Assembly (NCBI RefSeq): GCF_004310665.1
Contig: NZ_SIXF01000005.1
Coordinates: forward strand, 62,001-126,000
Source of the DNA: Pedobacter kyonggii
Lineage (GTDB): Bacteria > Bacteroidota > Bacteroidia > Sphingobacteriales > Sphingobacteriaceae
Length of the DNA: 64,000 bases
Reading direction: 5' to 3'
The translations under genes and the position numbers were made by a program. Shown here piece by piece: positions 51,848 to 59,917 of the stretch (positions are counted from its first letter, which is position 1; each line of letters begins with the position of its first letter). Under the pieces are notes generated by a model. That model saw nothing but the letters and a program-made list of their open reading frames with translations. It was not told where the DNA came from and did no database searches.

Positions 51848-52630
51848 ATGAAAACTATACTAAAATATATTATCTTATTTGCTGTTATTTTCATCAGCAA
51901 GAGCTTATGCGCTCAAAATATACACTTCGTAAAAAACGGGGTGATCGAATTTGAGAAAAGATCTAATATGTATGCTTTGATTAAAAAGAGGATCAATAAA
52001 GATAATGAATCTTATATGAATCAGGCTTTTGATCAATACAAAAAGAATAATCCTCAATTTAAAGTTGCCAAGAGCACACTTAGCTTTACCAATGATAAAA
52101 GTTTATATAAATGGGCCACTGTAGAAGAAACTGTAAATAACAACTGGTTATCAACAGATGTGCTGGCTGATCTAAAAAATACAATTGCTACAGATTTCAA
52201 TCGGCAAATCAGTACCACACAAAAAAGCGTGTATGAAGATACCTATTTAGTTAAGGATAGTCTACGTAAGATTAACTGGAAAATTACTGACGAAACAAGA
52301 GAAATTGCGGGTTACGAATGCCGCAGGGCAAATGCCATCATTATGGACTCGGTTTATGTTGTGGCTTATTATTCAAATCAGATTGCAGTTTCAGGCGGTC
52401 CAGAATCTTTTACGGGATTGCCTGGTATGATTTTAGGTTTAGCGCTACCCCACGAAAATGTAACCTGGTTTGCAACTAAAGTAACAGAAGTTGCCGTGCC
52501 TGAGAAAGATTTAGCACCGCCAACAAAAGGAAAGCCGACTGATAACAAGGGTTTAAAAGCCATATTACTTGGCGCGATGAAAAACTGGGGCGAATATGCA
52601 CATCCGATATATAAGGCTTTTTCACTTTAA
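51848..52630 (+). CDS. GLPGLI family protein
   Basis: The 260-residue protein has a signal peptide (ending LCAQ, near residue 22) and the defining motif SFTGLPGMILGL (near residue 195), followed by PHENVTWFATKVTEV. GLPGLI proteins are common in Bacteroidota, predicted to be secreted, and often encoded next to TonB-family receptors. Their function is unknown. A 5-bp gap to the receptor shows a two-gene operon; the pair may handle the same substrate. Confidence 0.92.
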   Translation: MKTILKYIILFAVIFISKSLCAQNIHFVKNGVIEFEKRSNMYALIKKRINKDNESYMNQAFDQYKKNNPQFKVAKSTLSFTNDKSLYKWATVEETVNNNWLSTDVLADLKNTIATDFNRQISTTQKSVYEDTYLVKDSLRKINWKITDETREIAGYECRRANAIIMDSVYVVAYYSNQIAVSGGPESFTGLPGMILGLALPHENVTWFATKVTEVAVPEKDLAPPTKGKPTDNKGLKAILLGAMKNWGEYAHPIYKAFSL

Positions 52631-52685
52631 GATATTGATTCCGTTTTTATAATAATACCTACTTTAGCTAATCATTAGTATAGCT

Positions 52686-53255
52686 ATGTATAGTGCACTT
52701 TATAACCATATCAATAGATTTATAGATTTGAATAGTGATGAACAGGAAACCCTTGCATCGCTACTCAAATCTTTTTCCGTTAAAAAGAAGGCTTTTTTAT
52801 TAGAAGAAGGACAAACCTGCAGGGCGAATTATTTTGTAGTAAAAGGCTGCCTGAGGCTTTATTTCATTGATATAAAGGGCGCTGAGCAAACTACTCAATT
52901 TGCCATAGAAAACTGGTGGATTACCGATCTAACCAGTTTTCTATTTCATGAGCAATCTGAATTTTATATCCAGGCTGCAGAAACCACCGAGGTAATTGCC
53001 ATCGAACATCATCATTATGATGACATGTTCCATAAACTCCCTAAGCTGGAAAGGTACTTCAGACTGATCTTGCAAAAAAACCATCAAGCTTCACAGCGGA
53101 GGATAAAATTCCTGTACAGCCAAACAGCAGAGGAAAGATACCGTCATTTTAATAGTTTATTCCCTGAATTTGTACAGCGCGTGCCACAGTATATGCTGGC
53201 TTCTTACCTCGGCTTTACACCAGAATTTTTGAGTAAAATCAGGGCTAAGAAATAG
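52686..53255 (+). CDS. Crp/Fnr family transcriptional regulator
   Basis: The 189-residue protein has an N-terminal cyclic-nucleotide-binding-like domain (FLLEEGQTCRANYFVVKGCL; TQFAIENWWITDLTSF; IQAAETTEVIAIEHHHYDDM) and a C-terminal winged helix (QTAEERYRHFNSLFPEF; YMLASYLGFTPEFLSKIRAK). The usual PRS-type cAMP-binding residues are not visible, so the effector is unknown. The last helix ends close to the chain end, typical of this short Bacteroidota subgroup. It may regulate nearby genes, but no site was identified. Confidence 0.9.
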   Translation: MYSALYNHINRFIDLNSDEQETLASLLKSFSVKKKAFLLEEGQTCRANYFVVKGCLRLYFIDIKGAEQTTQFAIENWWITDLTSFLFHEQSEFYIQAAETTEVIAIEHHHYDDMFHKLPKLERYFRLILQKNHQASQRRIKFLYSQTAEERYRHFNSLFPEFVQRVPQYMLASYLGFTPEFLSKIRAKK

Positions 53256-53304
53256 GGCTTTGTTAACCGTAGAACACACAGCGTTAGTCCTCATCTAACA
53301 TGGG

Positions 53305-53427
53305 TCACGGAGACACGGAAAGCACGGATAAATATAGTACAGGTATCGAAAAAGAAAACAAATGATCTGTGATGACACAGACCATGGAAATACTCCGTGT
53401 TAATCCGTGCCTCCGTGGCAAAAAAAT
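53305..53427. repeat. Phrase-like inverted repeat
   Basis: CACGGAGACACGGAAAGCAC (from 53306) is opposed by TCCGTGTTAATCCGTGCCTC (from 53393), forming a loose inverted repeat made of CACGGA/TCCGTG units spaced 9-11 bp. Similar units occur near 23335-23385 and at 34078-34095. It lies between the Crp/Fnr and AhpD-like genes. Confidence 0.6.
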
Positions 53428-53523
53428 GTGCCCTTTGCGGTTAGAAATTCATTTCTTAAACTACATTAAGTTTTTTGATCGTTAAGTTGCAGACCTTTAC
53501 ATCGTAATCAAAAAACAAATAAA

Positions 53524-53958
53524 ATGGAAAGTAGAATTGATATCCCAAAAGTAGAACCTGCAGCTTACCAAGCCATGTACGGTTTAGAGAAATATTTATC
53601 AACCAGCAAACTAGATCCAATTCTTTTAGAACTGATTAAAATGCGTGCATCGCAAATTAACGGCTGTGCATTTTGCTTAAATATGCACTCAACTGATGCC
53701 CGTAAAATAGGTGAAACCGAACAGCGTTTATACTTATTAAATGCCTGGAGAGAAACAACCTTATTTACGGCACAAGAAGAAGCTGTTTTGGCTTTAACAG
53801 AAGAAGTAACGTTAATTAGCCACCACGTTTCTGATGCAACTTATCAAAAAGCGGCAAGCTTTTTTAACGAGCAGGAATTAGCACAGATTATTATGGCTAT
53901 AGTTACCATTAATGCCTGGAACAGACTGGCCATTACCGCTAAAGTGATGGTTGGCTAA
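53524..53958 (+). CDS. Carboxymuconolactone decarboxylase family (AhpD-like) protein
   Basis: The 144-residue protein contains MRASQINGCAFCLNMHSTDA, the AhpD-type CxxC plus His active site, in an all-helical fold. Members reduce peroxide-metabolising partners or act on small organic peroxides; other members decarboxylate lactones. The CxxC favours a peroxidase-like role. No signal peptide is seen. A gene regulated with it is not apparent; the upstream Crp/Fnr gene may control it, by inference only. Confidence 0.93.
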   Translation: MESRIDIPKVEPAAYQAMYGLEKYLSTSKLDPILLELIKMRASQINGCAFCLNMHSTDARKIGETEQRLYLLNAWRETTLFTAQEEAVLALTEEVTLISHHVSDATYQKAASFFNEQELAQIIMAIVTINAWNRLAITAKVMVG

Positions 53959-53980
53959 TTAGATTCCTCTTTCAGCTTAT

Positions 53981-54040
53981 CACAAAGACACGATACACCT
54001 GGTTAATGTTCAAAATATTTTGGTGCTTTGTGTCTTTGTG
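53981..54040. terminator. Inverted repeat between convergent genes
   Basis: CACAAAGACAC (53981-53991) pairs perfectly with GTGTCTTTGTG (54030-54040). The loop is long (38 nt), so it may be a weak terminator or a phrase-like repeat. Confidence 0.5.
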
Positions 54041-54068
54041 CTTTAAAGTCGACCGATAAGGGATAAAT

Positions 54069-55253
54069 TCATAGCACCCTTAACAACAATCCTTTTAAGT
54101 ATTCTCCTTCTGGAAAAGAAATGCGAACCGGGTGATCTTCTGGTTGGCAGAACTGTTTAATAATCTGAACTTCTTTGCCTGCATCAAGTGCTGCCCAGGC
54201 GATAATCTGTTTAAAGGTTTCTATATCAACCGCTCCCGAGCAAGAGAAAGTAGCCAATAAGCCCCCTTTTTCTAGCAATAGCATGCCTAAACGGTTTAAA
54301 TCTTTATAAGCTCTTGCTGCGCGGTCTAATGCCGAACGTGATGGTGCATATTTAGGTGGATCGAGCACAATCACATCAAATAATTCTCCTGATTCTTTGA
54401 AAGCGCGGAGTTGTTTATTTACATCTGATTGAATGGTCGTTACTTTATCCGCATCGAATTTGTTTAGGGCTACGTTCTGTTTTAATGTTTCTACAGCCAA
54501 AGCTGAACTATCAACACTGGTAATGCTTGCCGCACCATTAGCTAAACTATTTAAGCTAAATCCACCGCTGTAACTGAAACAGTCTAAAACCTTTTTGCCT
54601 TTGGTATAACTGGCTAAAATGTGTCTATTATCGCGCTGATCGCAGTAAAATCCTGATTTTTGTCCTTCAGCGATATTGATGTGATAAATAATTCCATTTT
54701 CTTTTACCTCCAAAAATTCTGGCGGGTTTTCTCCCCAGAGCAGTCCGTTTTCGATGGGTAAACCTTCGTGGGTACGTGCGGTTGCATCACTTTTATCAAA
54801 GATCCCTTTTGGTTTTAATTCTGCTTTTAGTATTTCTACGATTTCTGCTTTCACTTTTTCAATTCCTGAACTTAAAATCTGAAGAGAAAGAAAATCAGCA
54901 TATTGATCAACAATTAAACCTGGCAGGAAATCAGCTTCGCTAAAAACCAGCCGGCAGGTATTGGTCTGTTCACTTAAAATAAACTGACGTGAAGCGATAG
55001 CCTGTTTTAACCGGTTTTGATACCAGTTATTATCAATAGTTTGAGTTTCATCCCATTCTAAAAGGCGAACAGCCACACGCGAATTGCTGTTGTAATAACC
55101 ATAGGCTAGAAATTCATTATCGAAAGCAAAAACTTTTACTACCTCACCATCTTCAGGTTTTCCCTTAACTTTTTCCAATGCTCCCGAAAATACCCATGGA
55201 TGTCTCTGTAATGCCGCTTTTTCTTTACCCTTTTTTAATGTGATTTCTACCAT
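54069..55253 (-). CDS. RlmI-type class I rRNA (cytosine-C5) methyltransferase with PUA domain
   Basis: From ATG at 55253 the product has 394 residues. The N-terminal PUA-like domain (VEITLKKGKEKAALQRHPWV; FSGALEKVKG) is followed by an EEHEA-like segment and a Rossmann methyltransferase core with the AdoMet loop LDCFSYSGGFSLN, acidic motif SVDSSALAV and the catalytic region VLDPPKYAP. This is the RlmI/YccW family, which methylates C5 of 23S rRNA cytosine. TFSCSG near the C-terminus carries the expected catalytic Cys. Extra in-frame codons before MVEITLKK are rejected. Confidence 0.9.
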   Translation of the reverse strand: MVEITLKKGKEKAALQRHPWVFSGALEKVKGKPEDGEVVKVFAFDNEFLAYGYYNSNSRVAVRLLEWDETQTIDNNWYQNRLKQAIASRQFILSEQTNTCRLVFSEADFLPGLIVDQYADFLSLQILSSGIEKVKAEIVEILKAELKPKGIFDKSDATARTHEGLPIENGLLWGENPPEFLEVKENGIIYHINIAEGQKSGFYCDQRDNRHILASYTKGKKVLDCFSYSGGFSLNSLANGAASITSVDSSALAVETLKQNVALNKFDADKVTTIQSDVNKQLRAFKESGELFDVIVLDPPKYAPSRSALDRAARAYKDLNRLGMLLLEKGGLLATFSCSGAVDIETFKQIIAWAALDAGKEVQIIKQFCQPEDHPVRISFPEGEYLKGLLLRVL

Positions 55254-55395
55254 GGAGCAAAGGTAATAATTTGTAGGGAGTTTGGTGTAGCGCGTTTGGC
55301 GTGGCAAATAAGTTTGGAGTGGAACGTTCGGTGTCTAGCGTAAAGCATTTAATTATACCCCAATCGTTCTATGCCATGCGCCAACCGCCTGGCGT

Positions 55396-56406
55396 TCAGC
55401 GCTTCTTCACCAACTCTGTATCCAAAACCTTTGTTTCAAACTCAGTTACCGGCCTTTTGGCTTCAATCATTGAGATTAACAGTTCGGTAGCCACCTGCCC
55501 CATTTCGAATGCGGGTTGTTTAACCGAGGTTAGAGATGGTGAAAACAATTCGACCAGGTTAGAATTTGTAAAACCCGCGATTGCGATTTTATGTGCTACC
55601 TCAGGATTGGTTTTCTTTAGGGCCATAATACAGCCTGTGGTTAAGCGGTCGCTTGAAATAAAAATCCCATCTGGCTGTAACGGCAAAAGTTCTTTAACCG
55701 CCTGTTCCAGCTCTGCGCTGTGCATACCGCCATGCTGGCAATATTTAACCAGTTCAGGTCTAAATTCGATATGGTATTTAACCAAGGCCGCTTTATAACC
55801 TTCTAACCTTTCTTTTGTTATCGAAAGGTTTTCGGAATTGGTTAAATGGGCAATTGTTCTCTTTCCAGATAAGATAAGATGTTCTGTGGCATCAAAAGAG
55901 CCTTTAAAGTTATTTGCGATTACTTTGTGGGTTTCAAAATCTTTAGGCACACGATCGAAAAAAACAATTGGTAAGCCCTTGGCGTATAAATCTCTTAAAT
56001 AATTAATATCCTGTGTTTCTGAAGAAAGTGCAATTAATAAACCATCAATAGAACGTGATGCAAGGTGCTCAACATTCAGTTTCTCCTGCTTATAAGATTC
56101 GTGACTTTGAGAGATGATGACATGATAATCTTTGTCATAAGCGATGGATTCAATGCCATTTATCACCTGCGAAAAAAAGTTGTTGGCAATTTCACTTACA
56201 ATAATGCCGATAGAATAGCTACGCCGCTCCTTTAAACTTCTGGCGATTGGATTAGCGCGGTAATTAACCTTTTCGGCATAAGCCAAAACCAGTTTTTTGG
56301 TTTCCTCACTAATTTCGTAACGGTCTCTTAAAGCCCTGGAAACTGTAGAGGTAGACAGGCCTAATGCTTTAGCTATATCTTTTATGGTAGATGTTTCAAA
56401 TCTCAT
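55396..56406 (-). CDS. LacI family transcriptional regulator of the pectin locus
   Basis: From ATG at 56406 the product has 336 residues: an N-terminal helix-turn-helix (TIKDIAKALGLSTSTVSRAL), the hinge helix NPIARSLK and a periplasmic-binding-like effector domain (SIGIIVSEIANNFFSQVING; DGLLIALSSE; FFDRVPKDFETHKVI; DGIFISSDRLTTG). It is divergent from susC, and the DNA between contains LacI-type palindromes. It likely represses the locus until a sugar (perhaps a galacturonide) binds. This is inferred from gene order and site shape. Confidence 0.92.
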   Translation of the reverse strand: MRFETSTIKDIAKALGLSTSTVSRALRDRYEISEETKKLVLAYAEKVNYRANPIARSLKERRSYSIGIIVSEIANNFFSQVINGIESIAYDKDYHVIISQSHESYKQEKLNVEHLASRSIDGLLIALSSETQDINYLRDLYAKGLPIVFFDRVPKDFETHKVIANNFKGSFDATEHLILSGKRTIAHLTNSENLSITKERLEGYKAALVKYHIEFRPELVKYCQHGGMHSAELEQAVKELLPLQPDGIFISSDRLTTGCIMALKKTNPEVAHKIAIAGFTNSNLVELFSPSLTSVKQPAFEMGQVATELLISMIEAKRPVTEFETKVLDTELVKKR

Positions 56407-56490
56407 GTTGTGTATTGCGTACAAGTTACAAAAAAAATCTCTTTAAGAGGATTGGATGAGCAACATTAATAAACGTCATATCTACGTTTT

Positions 56491-56504
56491 TGGGAACGTT
56501 TGCA
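56491..56504. promoter_or_regulatory. Candidate LacI-family operator, lacI-proximal
   Basis: TGGGAACGTTTGCA fits the LacI-type pattern TGnAAnCGnTTnCA at nine of ten fixed bases. It lies 85 bp before the start of the divergent lacI gene. Confidence 0.5.
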
Positions 56505-56526
56505 CACTTTTTTAGTTAAAAATGGT

Positions 56527-56540
56527 TTCAAACGATTTTT
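56527..56540. promoter_or_regulatory. Weak LacI-family half-conserved site
   Basis: TTCAAACGATTTTT shares the central AAACGATTT core with the other two palindromes but keeps only part of the outer arms. It may be a secondary site or chance. Confidence 0.3.
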
Positions 56541-56616
56541 AGTTTGTAAAATTGTTACATCAACGTAACCAAATATAAATAAACAATAACATTCCGAAAT
56601 AGAATTATATTCTACA

Positions 56617-56630
56617 TGCAAGCGATTGCA
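56617..56630. promoter_or_regulatory. Candidate LacI-family operator, susC-proximal
   Basis: TGCAAGCGATTGCA matches TGnAAnCGnTTnCA at all fixed positions. It lies 40 bp before susC, where binding would block the susC promoter or its start region. Confidence 0.6.
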
Positions 56631-56669
56631 GCATCTTAAAATAACCAAATCACTTCAAATAAATAATTT

Positions 56670-59600
56670 ATGAGCAGAGTTCTACTCTTTTTAGCATTTT
56701 TCTCTTTTTTTGGATTATCTCTAGCACGGGCACAAACCAGGCAGGTTACCGGTACTGTAAAAGATAAAACTAATGGGCAGCCATTGGTAGGCGTTAGTGT
56801 GAACGTAAAAGATTCCAAAACCGGTGCCAGCACAGATGCCAATGGAGCATACAAGATTACCGTTCCCGGTAAAGGCGCTATTTTAACTTTCACCTATGTG
56901 GGTTACAAAACCAAAAATGTTACTGTAGGGGAACAGAATAAAATAGACGTAGCATTAGAAGAAGATGCCAACACTTTACAAGAGGTTACTGTAAACATCG
57001 GTTACGGATCTGTACGTAAAGAAGCCTTAACGGGTTCAGTGTCTTCCATTACAGGAAAAGATATTGATCAGTTCCCTGTAAGTACCGCAGCGCAGGCATT
57101 AGCCGGGAAACTTGCAGGGGTATCGGTTACCACAACAGAGGGAAGCCCAGGTGCCGAAATTGTAATTAAAGTACGTGGTGGTAGTTCGCTTACGGGCGAT
57201 AACTCTCCCCTTTATATCGTAGATGGTATCCAGGTAGAAAATGCCTTGTCTATTTTATCGCCTAACGAAATCCAATCTATCGACGTTTTGAAAGATGTGG
57301 CATCTACTTCGATTTATGGTAGTAGAGGCGCCAATGGAGTGGTTATTATCACCACAAAAAGCGGTAAGAAAGGCAGGCCGATTATTTCTTTCGATGCTTA
57401 TGCAGGTGCAAGACAGATTGTAAATAAACTGGATGTGATGAACCCTTACGAGTTTATTAAGTATCAATATGAACTTTACAACAATAATACCAATCAGGAT
57501 GTTAAAGACACATTTACAAAGAAATATGGTACGTTTGAAGATTTAGATATCTATAAAAATATCCCGAATATCGATTGGCAGGACAAAGTTTTCGGTCGTC
57601 AGGCATGGAGCAATACCGAAGTTTTAAATCTATCAGGCGGTACTTCTAAAACCACTTACAATGTTTCGGTAAATAATACAAAAGAAGATGGTATTATGCT
57701 TAATTCTGGTTATAAGAGAACTTTTGCTTCGATGCGTTTGGACCATAAATTTTCTGATAAATTCAGGGTTGGCCTAAATGCCCGTTACAGCGGTCAACGC
57801 ATTGATGGTGTAGGTACAACCTCTACAGGTTCGCAGGGAACTAACCGTTTAAGAAATTCGGTTCGTTATCAGCCCTATTCTGGCGGAAGCGATTCTGGCG
57901 ATTTATTCGACGCTGATTATTTAACTACAGGACTGACCAATCCGATCACTTTAGCCAACCAGGAACTAAAATACGATTATCGGAACGATTTAATCAGCAG
58001 TGGTTATGTGCAATATTCGATTCTTAAAAACTTAACGATTAAAAGTACAGTTGGATATAATAGAACCAATAGGCACATCAATACCTTTAATGGCCCAGTA
58101 AGTAACGTGGCCAGAAACAATGCGGGCTTACCTGCGATTCAATTAGATACGGTAGCCCAAAAATCTTTTATCAATACCAATACCATTAATTACAAACCAA
58201 ATCTGGGTAAAGACCATAGTTTGGATTTATTGGTAGGCCAGGAAATTAACATGGTCGATATCGATTCGAGAACAACAGTACTTAAATTTTTACCGATCGA
58301 TATTTCAGCCGAAGATGCTTTTGTAAGTAGCCCACCTGCCAATACTATTCAGGATAGGCCAACATCATTAATTTCTGGCACCAGACAGTTTTCGGTATTT
58401 AGCAGGGCCTCTTACGGTTTTAGAAATAAATACCTGGCGACCGTAAATTTCAGAACAGATGCTTCTTCGTTATTTGCAGCAGGCAAACAATGGGGTTATT
58501 TCCCATCAGCCCAGGTTGCCTGGAGGGTAACGGAAGAGAAATTTGTAAAAGATATGAACCTCGATTGGTTAGATAACTTTAAAGTTAGATTTAGTTATGG
58601 CGCAGCAGGGAACAACCGTATTGGTCAGGATTTATTTAGAACATTGTTTTATCTAAGCTCTACTACGGGCGGTTATGCCGATACAGATGGATCAGTATCA
58701 ACTGGTTTAATTTCGGGGACAGCTACCGGAAATATTTTATCTAACCCGAACATCACCTGGGAAACCAATATCTCTAAAAACCTGGGTATTGATATCGATT
58801 TATTTAAAAACAAGTTATCGCTTAATTTAGATTATTACGATAACAGAACAAAAAATCTACTTTTAAATGCAAACGTGCCACAAACTACGGGTTATGCCAC
58901 ACAACAGCAAAATGTGGGTAAAACCCAAAATACTGGTTTCGAACTACAATTAAACTATCAGGCCGTTAAAACCAGAGACTTTAGCTACAATACCAGTTTC
59001 AATATTTCATTCAACAAGAACAAAATTGTTGAACTACAAAGAGGTGTAAGCTCTTACATCACACAATCAGGTTGGGTAAACAGTTTGGGCGATTTTAAAG
59101 TCGAAGTGGGTCAGCCTGTTGGTCAGTTCTACGGTTTTGTTTCGGATGGGCGATATACTGTTGATGATTTTACCTATGTGCAAAACACAAACACTGGTGC
59201 TTATACCTATACACTTAAGCCAACTGTTGCAAATAGCAGGGTATTATTGGGTAATCGTGATCCTCAGCCAGGCGACATGAAAGTCCAAAAACTATCCTCT
59301 TCATCAAGTATGATGATCGGGGATAACGACAGAACGGTTTTAGGTACGGCACAGCCGAAATTCACTGGCGGTTTTAACAATCAGTTTGCCTATAAAAACT
59401 TTGATTTAACGGTATTTGTAAATTTTAGCTACGGAAGCAAGGTATACAACGCCAACAAAATAGAGTTTACCTCACAATACAACGTTAAAGACAACAATTT
59501 ACTTGCGGTGATGAACGATCGCTGGCAGAACTTTGATGCCAATGGCGTAAAGGTAACAGATCCGGCATTATTAACTTCCATGAACGCCAATACTTCCCTA

Positions 59601-59900
59601 TGGACACCTACAGGAGGAAACTATGCTTTAACCTCTTACGCTATTGAAAGTGGCTCTTTTTTAAGGATCAGCAATGTAACATTGGGTTATACCTTGCCAC
59701 AAGGTTTAATTAAAAAAACAGGTTTCATTTCAAAATTAAGGGTTTATGGAACAGTTAATAATTTATATACGATAACGGGGTACACGGGCTACGATCCTGA
59801 AGCAAATACCCGCCGATCGAATCCACTTACGCCGGGTATAGATTACGCTGCTTATCCGCGCAGCAGATATATTCTTGCTGGTATTAACATGGTATTTTAA
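56670..59900 (+). CDS. SusC/RagA family TonB-linked outer-membrane transporter
   Basis: The 1076-residue protein has a signal peptide (ending ARAQ, near residue 22), a carboxypeptidase-like domain (GTVKDKTNGQPLVGVSVNVK), the SusC sequence ITVPGKGAILTFTYVGYKT, a plug (NIGYGSVRKEALTGSVSSIT; LYIVDGIQVENALSILSPNE; ASTSIYGSRGANGVVIITTK) and a large barrel to NMVF. With SusD it binds and imports oligosaccharides. The pectinesterase and DUF4957/5123-like genes downstream make pectin-derived oligogalacturonides the likely substrate. It opens the operon; 17 bp to susD. Confidence 0.96.
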   Translation: MSRVLLFLAFFSFFGLSLARAQTRQVTGTVKDKTNGQPLVGVSVNVKDSKTGASTDANGAYKITVPGKGAILTFTYVGYKTKNVTVGEQNKIDVALEEDANTLQEVTVNIGYGSVRKEALTGSVSSITGKDIDQFPVSTAAQALAGKLAGVSVTTTEGSPGAEIVIKVRGGSSLTGDNSPLYIVDGIQVENALSILSPNEIQSIDVLKDVASTSIYGSRGANGVVIITTKSGKKGRPIISFDAYAGARQIVNKLDVMNPYEFIKYQYELYNNNTNQDVKDTFTKKYGTFEDLDIYKNIPNIDWQDKVFGRQAWSNTEVLNLSGGTSKTTYNVSVNNTKEDGIMLNSGYKRTFASMRLDHKFSDKFRVGLNARYSGQRIDGVGTTSTGSQGTNRLRNSVRYQPYSGGSDSGDLFDADYLTTGLTNPITLANQELKYDYRNDLISSGYVQYSILKNLTIKSTVGYNRTNRHINTFNGPVSNVARNNAGLPAIQLDTVAQKSFINTNTINYKPNLGKDHSLDLLVGQEINMVDIDSRTTVLKFLPIDISAEDAFVSSPPANTIQDRPTSLISGTRQFSVFSRASYGFRNKYLATVNFRTDASSLFAAGKQWGYFPSAQVAWRVTEEKFVKDMNLDWLDNFKVRFSYGAAGNNRIGQDLFRTLFYLSSTTGGYADTDGSVSTGLISGTATGNILSNPNITWETNISKNLGIDIDLFKNKLSLNLDYYDNRTKNLLLNANVPQTTGYATQQQNVGKTQNTGFELQLNYQAVKTRDFSYNTSFNISFNKNKIVELQRGVSSYITQSGWVNSLGDFKVEVGQPVGQFYGFVSDGRYTVDDFTYVQNTNTGAYTYTLKPTVANSRVLLGNRDPQPGDMKVQKLSSSSSMMIGDNDRTVLGTAQPKFTGGFNNQFAYKNFDLTVFVNFSYGSKVYNANKIEFTSQYNVKDNNLLAVMNDRWQNFDANGVKVTDPALLTSMNANTSLWTPTGGNYALTSYAIESGSFLRISNVTLGYTLPQGLIKKTGFISKLRVYGTVNNLYTITGYTGYDPEANTRRSNPLTPGIDYAAYPRSRYILAGINMVF

Positions 59901-59917
59901 CCTCAACATTAAAGAAA

